Below, one piece after another: positions 60,701 to 64,000 of a stretch of 64,000 nucleotides of DNA; position 1 is the first letter of the stretch, and each line of letters opens with the position of its first letter. Position numbers and translations under genes: made by a program. The stretch covers positions 248,001-312,000 of the forward strand of contig NZ_BQHY01000002.1 in assembly GCF_021602155.1 (NCBI RefSeq), read 5' to 3'. Source of the stretch: Pseudomonas parakoreensis (GTDB lineage: Bacteria; Pseudomonadota; Gammaproteobacteria; Pseudomonadales; Pseudomonadaceae). The notes beneath the pieces are model-generated. The model was not told where the DNA came from and did not search any database. It was given only the letters and a program-made list of their open reading frames with translations.

Positions 60701-62612
60701 TGCCCGGCCCCTGGCGCTTGTCAAGACTGCCGGAGCATCAGCGGTCAAGGCACTGGCGCTGTACTTGATCGGACCTGCGGGAAAACCCGGCCCCCAGGTG
60801 TTGTATGCGCCCTACCACGGTGAAAACGCTTTCAGTGAATTCGAGGATGAGGCGGCAGTGATCGCCGCGCTCAATACGCCGGGCTCACTGCAGGACCTGT
60901 TGCTGCGCCGCTTGCCGGAAACTCAACGTTCGATCTTCAGCGCGTTGTTCAACGCGAGCAGCGGCCAGACGAGCGAGATGACCCTGGCCACCACCCCGGT
61001 CAACGGTAACTGGTTGCTGCAGTTGTTCGACGACAACCTGGCCTTGTTGCCAAGCTTGCTGAGCGGCCATTCAATGCCGTCGGCGCAGACGGACTGGGAC
61101 ACCGCGAAGCACCTGTTCAGTTCCGGCATCCAGTTGGTCCGGGGCGTGCTGCCGGGCAAACTCGCCTGTGCGCAGTTTCTCTGGCAAAGCTACAAGGATT
61201 TCAAGGGCTCGGCCGAAGCGTTGCAGGATCACCACTGGAAACGTGCGCTGGAAACCTTTACCGCCGGCGCAGCGCAAATGATCAGTCTTGGGCGGCTGGC
61301 TCTGGAGTCACGTCTGGAATCTCAAGACCCGATGCTGCCGCAACCGTCGCAGCCAACCGCGCCGAGCGCCCCCGTCCTTGCGCAGACCAAGCCGACCGAT
61401 CCGCAGCGCACCGCGTTGCAGGCATTCGAAACCTCGAAGATCGCCCTGAAGGATCTGACCCACAATGCTGCCGAGGGCACGTATCAGGACCTGAAAACCC
61501 AAGCGACCTACGCCCCCATTGCCGGCAAAGTCTATCCCGTGCAACGGCCGGGAGCCGTCTGGCAGATCAAGGGCGCCGGCCAGCCAGGTCCGGTGTTGCA
61601 GCACACCGCTTCCCGGCAGCTGGTGCTGGACCCGGATCGCCATACCGTGCATTTCGGCAAGACCCTGTCGAAGATGGTCAACCATTACACCACCCATCGC
61701 CAGGCCCGCTACATGCTGAATATCGAGGCGCAAGGCATGGAAGAAATCCGCGCCCGCCATCCGGAAAAAGCACACATGTTGATCGAGGCAATTGATCTGG
61801 CCCGGCATTACGCGTTCAACAGCCTGCACAATCTTGTTCAGCTACGAAACGATGTGCCGGGCACCCGCCTCGATACTTTTCTCAAGTCTTTTTTTGACGT
61901 GCAACAGATTGATGCCGAGATACTGCGCAAGTTGAAGCAGTCCATCGTGCCGATCTGTGATGCTCTGGTCGATCCAACAGAGGACCTGTTGAATACCCGA
62001 CGCTTTGTGGTCGGCTCGAACAGACAGCCCGATTCGGGTGTAATTGCCTTCGTACTGGAGGGCGATCTACTCAAGAAAGTCCATTTCACCGAAAAGTTCT
62101 TCAATCAAGAACTGGAATGGTACAACACGGGGCTGACCGAGCCCTTCAATGTCGAAGGGCATGCGCGGGCAGCGACGCTGATCCACGAGTTTTCCCATCA
62201 GTTCAACAAAACCGTAGACATTGCCTCCCTCGAAGCACGGCGTCCGTTTGCTGATTTGATCGCTACGGTGACCGGTTATGGAGCGGACCGCAAACAGGTA
62301 CAGACACGATTTCAGCGTGAAGCACTGTCACTGTCCACGCCCCGTGAAGAGCTGTTTTCACGCTGGAGTCATGACGCTCAAGAGTGGCTGGATATCGACA
62401 AGATCGAGGGCATGAATCATGTACGCAAGGAAATTCTCAAGATCACACGTACCGCGAATCTGGAAGACGCGCGAACGGCTTTTCTCAACCCGACCAACCC
62501 ACATCCACGAATCGACACCATATTACGCAATGCCGATTCGATCGCCTTTCTGATCTGTGAAATGGGCCGTCAGCTTGATCCGGTGCCACAAACTCACCCA
62601 GGACTCGACTGA
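57783..62612 (+). CDS. Large toxin-like protein with M35-like metalloprotease C-terminus
   Basis: A 1609-residue protein without a signal peptide. The region around residues 270-330 (YWNGPSADGVSRRSVLAQII) and the overall helical make-up resemble Pseudomonas proteins of the DUF6543/dermonecrotic-toxin-domain group. A Pro/Thr-rich linker (about 1183-1215) separates the body from a C-terminal effector region. There His1468-Glu1469-x-x-His1472 (LIHEFSHQF) is followed by Asp1479 (KTVD), and NADS lies at 1583-1586. This is the arrangement of aspzincin (M35, lysine-specific) zinc peptidases. Start: tandem ATGs at 57783 and 57786 with a poor RBS. No partner or immunity gene is adjacent. Secretion route and target are unknown. 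Confidence 0.8.
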   Translation: MMPAPLPPLLFLSFLDSPGLWRELGNVHHLSTADFQWLSHVQLATHALRSQQTPPMLAHRILLNTDDTPAVPLAGSFILSATPDDRGVMLYTPFDGLKKHASLASLTAHLEERLNRVTEDDRLLALLALSQRKRLVERRAVSVTYQLVEGDIFEDQRAAIDHCLRLNAQAMHDELMQLPELESLLQSILDALLTPTMPGVDQTRTRVNLYATGAANGPASSDRPSLGGFEALSLGDALLLHYRHAGWPVGQTHEFSHPDRTVQASDQQHWETAITTASGKLLVWLYQQMERYWNGPSADGVSRRSVLAQIIRQQALADFLLKREAGIIEQHTFDSLLTSLGFSDGPARRATLETVRLWEHQANFVELAGALMISHSDSCLYTPTHGLQVLRDYEDLKAMLLGKFASPGHEDELYGLLNLDERQRFLGFDKPQVSGQSIAGDVFSVLLELIITKQRQNIDYALQWYRHSDGAVDIRALFDKALDIRSMLHERLETLDAHGRWSTRPTLAGNQLPSRVLADTAAAEVRKFDSIMPSLAADFAAQPLTVTALQRTYLQGIAAKLAHALAVGITAEARLSVLNGTLSRHEQALVDTVFNPDQPDRGRRKALNGFQPDAWSLTLQVAGQSEMLPLANCVLLTERGGRDTQHSGRAILWTPALGLEVFRSIEHARQVLDQRLVDPHKRLMLLDNLFPRHQGFHQHYTLGQWQLISRSVLQDRADSAIEQFLQRCEQVRGRQWPKPRETQILRTLSEHVVETNLQRATALARAIGKQHSLPAWLGMATLEAQQLHLELLEQWRHSVIDDQDYLHALPTVRDYIRQTLQTLLKSRLQRQDLDPEQIIVTPALALIGPAMSLTDFALNHAHLAQNTAFTLRSGTDRALPTGLDQQAVRSLLLSLNVATTFADKITSALSASDVAAEQRKQRFLRQLPWQLLQHAHQLQLQQRLSSKAFGLISQVFDMPDAVARATVPGADAIARPLALVKTAGASAVKALALYLIGPAGKPGPQVLYAPYHGENAFSEFEDEAAVIAALNTPGSLQDLLLRRLPETQRSIFSALFNASSGQTSEMTLATTPVNGNWLLQLFDDNLALLPSLLSGHSMPSAQTDWDTAKHLFSSGIQLVRGVLPGKLACAQFLWQSYKDFKGSAEALQDHHWKRALETFTAGAAQMISLGRLALESRLESQDPMLPQPSQPTAPSAPVLAQTKPTDPQRTALQAFETSKIALKDLTHNAAEGTYQDLKTQATYAPIAGKVYPVQRPGAVWQIKGAGQPGPVLQHTASRQLVLDPDRHTVHFGKTLSKMVNHYTTHRQARYMLNIEAQGMEEIRARHPEKAHMLIEAIDLARHYAFNSLHNLVQLRNDVPGTRLDTFLKSFFDVQQIDAEILRKLKQSIVPICDALVDPTEDLLNTRRFVVGSNRQPDSGVIAFVLEGDLLKKVHFTEKFFNQELEWYNTGLTEPFNVEGHARAATLIHEFSHQFNKTVDIASLEARRPFADLIATVTGYGADRKQVQTRFQREALSLSTPREELFSRWSHDAQEWLDIDKIEGMNHVRKEILKITRTANLEDARTAFLNPTNPHPRIDTILRNADSIAFLICEMGRQLDPVPQTHPGLD

Positions 62613-62619
62613 AGCAAAA

Positions 62620-62652
62620 AAAATGCGCAGGCGGTTGGCCTGCGCATTGTTT
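62620..62652. terminator. Bidirectional terminator
   Basis: ATGCGCAGGC-GGTTG-GCCTGCGCAT with AAAAAAAA on the left and TGTTT on the right, between the convergent toxin-like and PepSY genes. Confidence 0.85.
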
Positions 62653-62666
62653 ATCGCGAGTTGAAA

Positions 62667-62936
62667 TCAGTCTTTCTGGTCACGCAGGACATTGCCCGAG
62701 GCACCGTCGATGCGGAATTCATACACCGAACCATCGGCCTTGCGTCCCTCACCCTTCCAGTAGCCGTCATTGTCGGCCTCGATTTCATAGATTTCGACGT
62801 AACCGGCCTTGGTTTTCACGATCTCGATAGCCTTTTCGATGGTGACCCAGCCCGCACCGGGACGGTCAGCCATGGCAGCACCGGCACTGAACAAGGCGGC
62901 GGTGGCGATTGCAGCGGCCAAGGTTTTTTTGATCAT
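62667..62936 (-). CDS. PepSY-domain periplasmic protein
   Basis: An 89-residue protein with a signal peptide (about 1-23, AAIATAALFSAGAAMA) and a single PepSY domain (VTIEKAIEIVKTKAGYVEIYEIEADNDGYWKGEGRKADGSVYEFRIDGASGNVLRDQ). PepSY modules often inhibit or chaperone proteases or sense periplasmic stress. It lies convergent to the toxin-like metalloprotease gene and divergent from the FecR-like gene. A link to the protease is only a thought from the domain name. Confidence 0.9.
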   Translation of the reverse strand: MIKKTLAAAIATAALFSAGAAMADRPGAGWVTIEKAIEIVKTKAGYVEIYEIEADNDGYWKGEGRKADGSVYEFRIDGASGNVLRDQKD

Positions 62937-63088
62937 TTTTTCACTCCATTTGTGGATGATGTTCGTCTAACGTCCTGTTTTTGGGCGCCACACGGAAAAA
63001 TAAGTTCCACTTTGATGGGCAATTGCCATGACGGATGTTCTCGGCACCCGACCCGCAAGGTTAGAATGCAGCAAATCAGGACGAGTCA

Positions 63089-64000
63089 ATGACCCAAGAA
63101 TCTCTCTCGGAAGCCGAATACGATGCAATCACCGATGCCGCCGCGCACTGGTGCATGCGTCTGCACGCCGCAGACTGCTCCGCCGAAGAGCGTCTGGCTT
63201 TCGAGCAATGGCGCGATGCGCATCCGCTGCATGCGTTCGAATATGACGCCATGCTGGAAATCTGGGACGTTGCCGAACACTTGCCCCGTCCGCAGGCGCT
63301 GCCGGAAGTACCGCTGAATAAACCGGTTCCCGCCTGGCGTCGCTATGCAATGGCGGCGAGCGTCTGCGCACTGGCCTTGCCACTGGCGGCGTACAGTGGC
63401 TGGAATCTGGGCTGGTTGCCCGACAGCTATCAGCACTTCGAAGCCACCGACAATGTCCGTCAAGTTACCTTGAACGATGGCAGTCAAGTCGAACTCAACC
63501 TCAACACCGAGCTGACTTTCAGCAATTACAAGGACCAACGCCGAGTCACCCTGAAAAAAGGCGAGGCGTTTTTCGAAGTCAGTCACGACCTCTCCCACCC
63601 GTTCGTGGTCAGGGCCGGCGAAGGCAAGATCCGCGTGACGGGTACCCGTTTCAATGTCTGGCTCTACGAAGATCAGGTACGGATTAATCTGATCGAAGGC
63701 TCGGTGCTGGTAACCAGCAACGCCGCACTGCCCGGCGATGGTCTGCGCCTGGGGCCCGCCATGCAGGCGCAGTACCGGCATGGCGACTACATGCCACAGA
63801 TCAGTCAGACCTACGCCAACGACAACGCTCTGGCCTGGCGCAATGGCAAACTGGTGCTCGACAACCTGGCACTGAATGAGGCCTTGCCGCTGATCAATCG
63901 CTACCTGAGCAAACCGTTGAAACTGGCTGACGCCAGTACCGGCGCCATCCGTGTCGGCGGTGTCTACAACGTCAAAGAACTCGGCGGCCTCGTCAACACC
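63089..64000 (+). CDS. FecR-family sigma regulator (partial)
   Basis: The first 304 residues of an inner-membrane anti-sigma/sigma regulator; the gene runs off the window. The N-terminal DUF4880 anti-sigma region covers about 13-50 (AAHWCMRLHAADCSAEERLAFEQWRDAHP). One membrane segment follows at about 87-105. The periplasmic FecR domain is next (VRQVTLNDGSQVELNLNT, RRVTLKKGEAFFEVSHD, FVVRAGEGKIRVTGTRFNV). Such proteins receive a siderophore signal from a TonB receptor. The usual ECF sigma gene is not upstream, where a divergent PepSY gene sits instead. Any partner would lie beyond the window. Confidence 0.9.
   Translation, partial: MTQESLSEAEYDAITDAAAHWCMRLHAADCSAEERLAFEQWRDAHPLHAFEYDAMLEIWDVAEHLPRPQALPEVPLNKPVPAWRRYAMAASVCALALPLAAYSGWNLGWLPDSYQHFEATDNVRQVTLNDGSQVELNLNTELTFSNYKDQRRVTLKKGEAFFEVSHDLSHPFVVRAGEGKIRVTGTRFNVWLYEDQVRINLIEGSVLVTSNAALPGDGLRLGPAMQAQYRHGDYMPQISQTYANDNALAWRNGKLVLDNLALNEALPLINRYLSKPLKLADASTGAIRVGGVYNVKELGGLVNT

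Noticed and set aside
1-64000. tRNA, rRNA or insertion-sequence genes
   Set aside because: No cloverleaf-forming segment, rRNA-conserved stretch or transposase-like protein was found on reading either strand. Short or unusual RNAs could still be missed without a covariance-model search.

Overview
The window looks like chromosomal DNA of a Pseudomonas from the P. fluorescens complex. The evidence is high GC with strong third-position GC bias, a complete ptxS-kguEKTD 2-ketogluconate locus with two textbook PtxS operators, an MvaT/MvaU-family xenogeneic silencer, a MexMN-like RND locus, AruH- and DpkA-type proteins, and at least five families of short REP palindromes filling the gaps between genes. 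I found no rRNA, tRNA, CRISPR array, insertion sequence or prophage.

Layout. 0-7 kb: an RstAB-like two-component system divergent from an RND adaptor/permease pair (MexMN-like, without an outer-membrane factor). 7-13.6 kb is accessory in character: an orphan segment bordered by CTGTCA/TGACA palindromes, a DUF1345 membrane protein, an autotransporter, and a lower-GC 946-residue beta-rich protein of unknown function. 13.8-19.2 kb: ptxS and the kgu operon (epimerase-like protein, kinase, transporter, reductase). 19.3-22.2 kb: a chemoreceptor apparently co-transcribed with an arginine:pyruvate transaminase. 22.5-26.5 kb: glycerate kinase, CdaR-type regulator and MFS transporter. 26.7-33.2 kb: LysR regulators, aldo/keto reductase, two EamA-type permeases and 4-hydroxyphenylpyruvate dioxygenase.

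33.3-43 kb: a CSS-EAL c-di-GMP phosphodiesterase, an MvaU-like silencer with a TTG start, glyoxalase I, ahpF and ahpC, then a divergent tyrosine recombinase / KfrA-like coiled-coil pair, and glutathione reductase. The peroxide, methylglyoxal and glutathione genes form a detoxification neighbourhood around the recombinase module. 43-57.6 kb: TonB-dependent siderophore receptor, small secreted protein, GNAT, DinB-like and ZapE-like proteins, a polyamine-binding protein with agmatinase and a divergent LysR regulator, xanthine/uracil permease, a LEA14-like lipoprotein, nitrilase with a divergent LysR regulator, and dpkA. 57.8-62.6 kb: a 1609-residue toxin-like protein whose C-terminus carries an aspzincin-like zinc-protease signature. 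The window ends with a PepSY protein and an incomplete FecR-type sigma regulator that has no sigma-factor gene upstream.

Most promising for novelty are the toxin-like protein with its apparent M35-like effector domain, the recombinase/coiled-coil module, the 946-residue protein with a LuxR-box-like palindrome upstream, the chemoreceptor-transaminase pair, and a kguK whose C-terminus is encoded by a REP pair. All functional statements rest on reading the sequence and on remembered family features. No database search was run.
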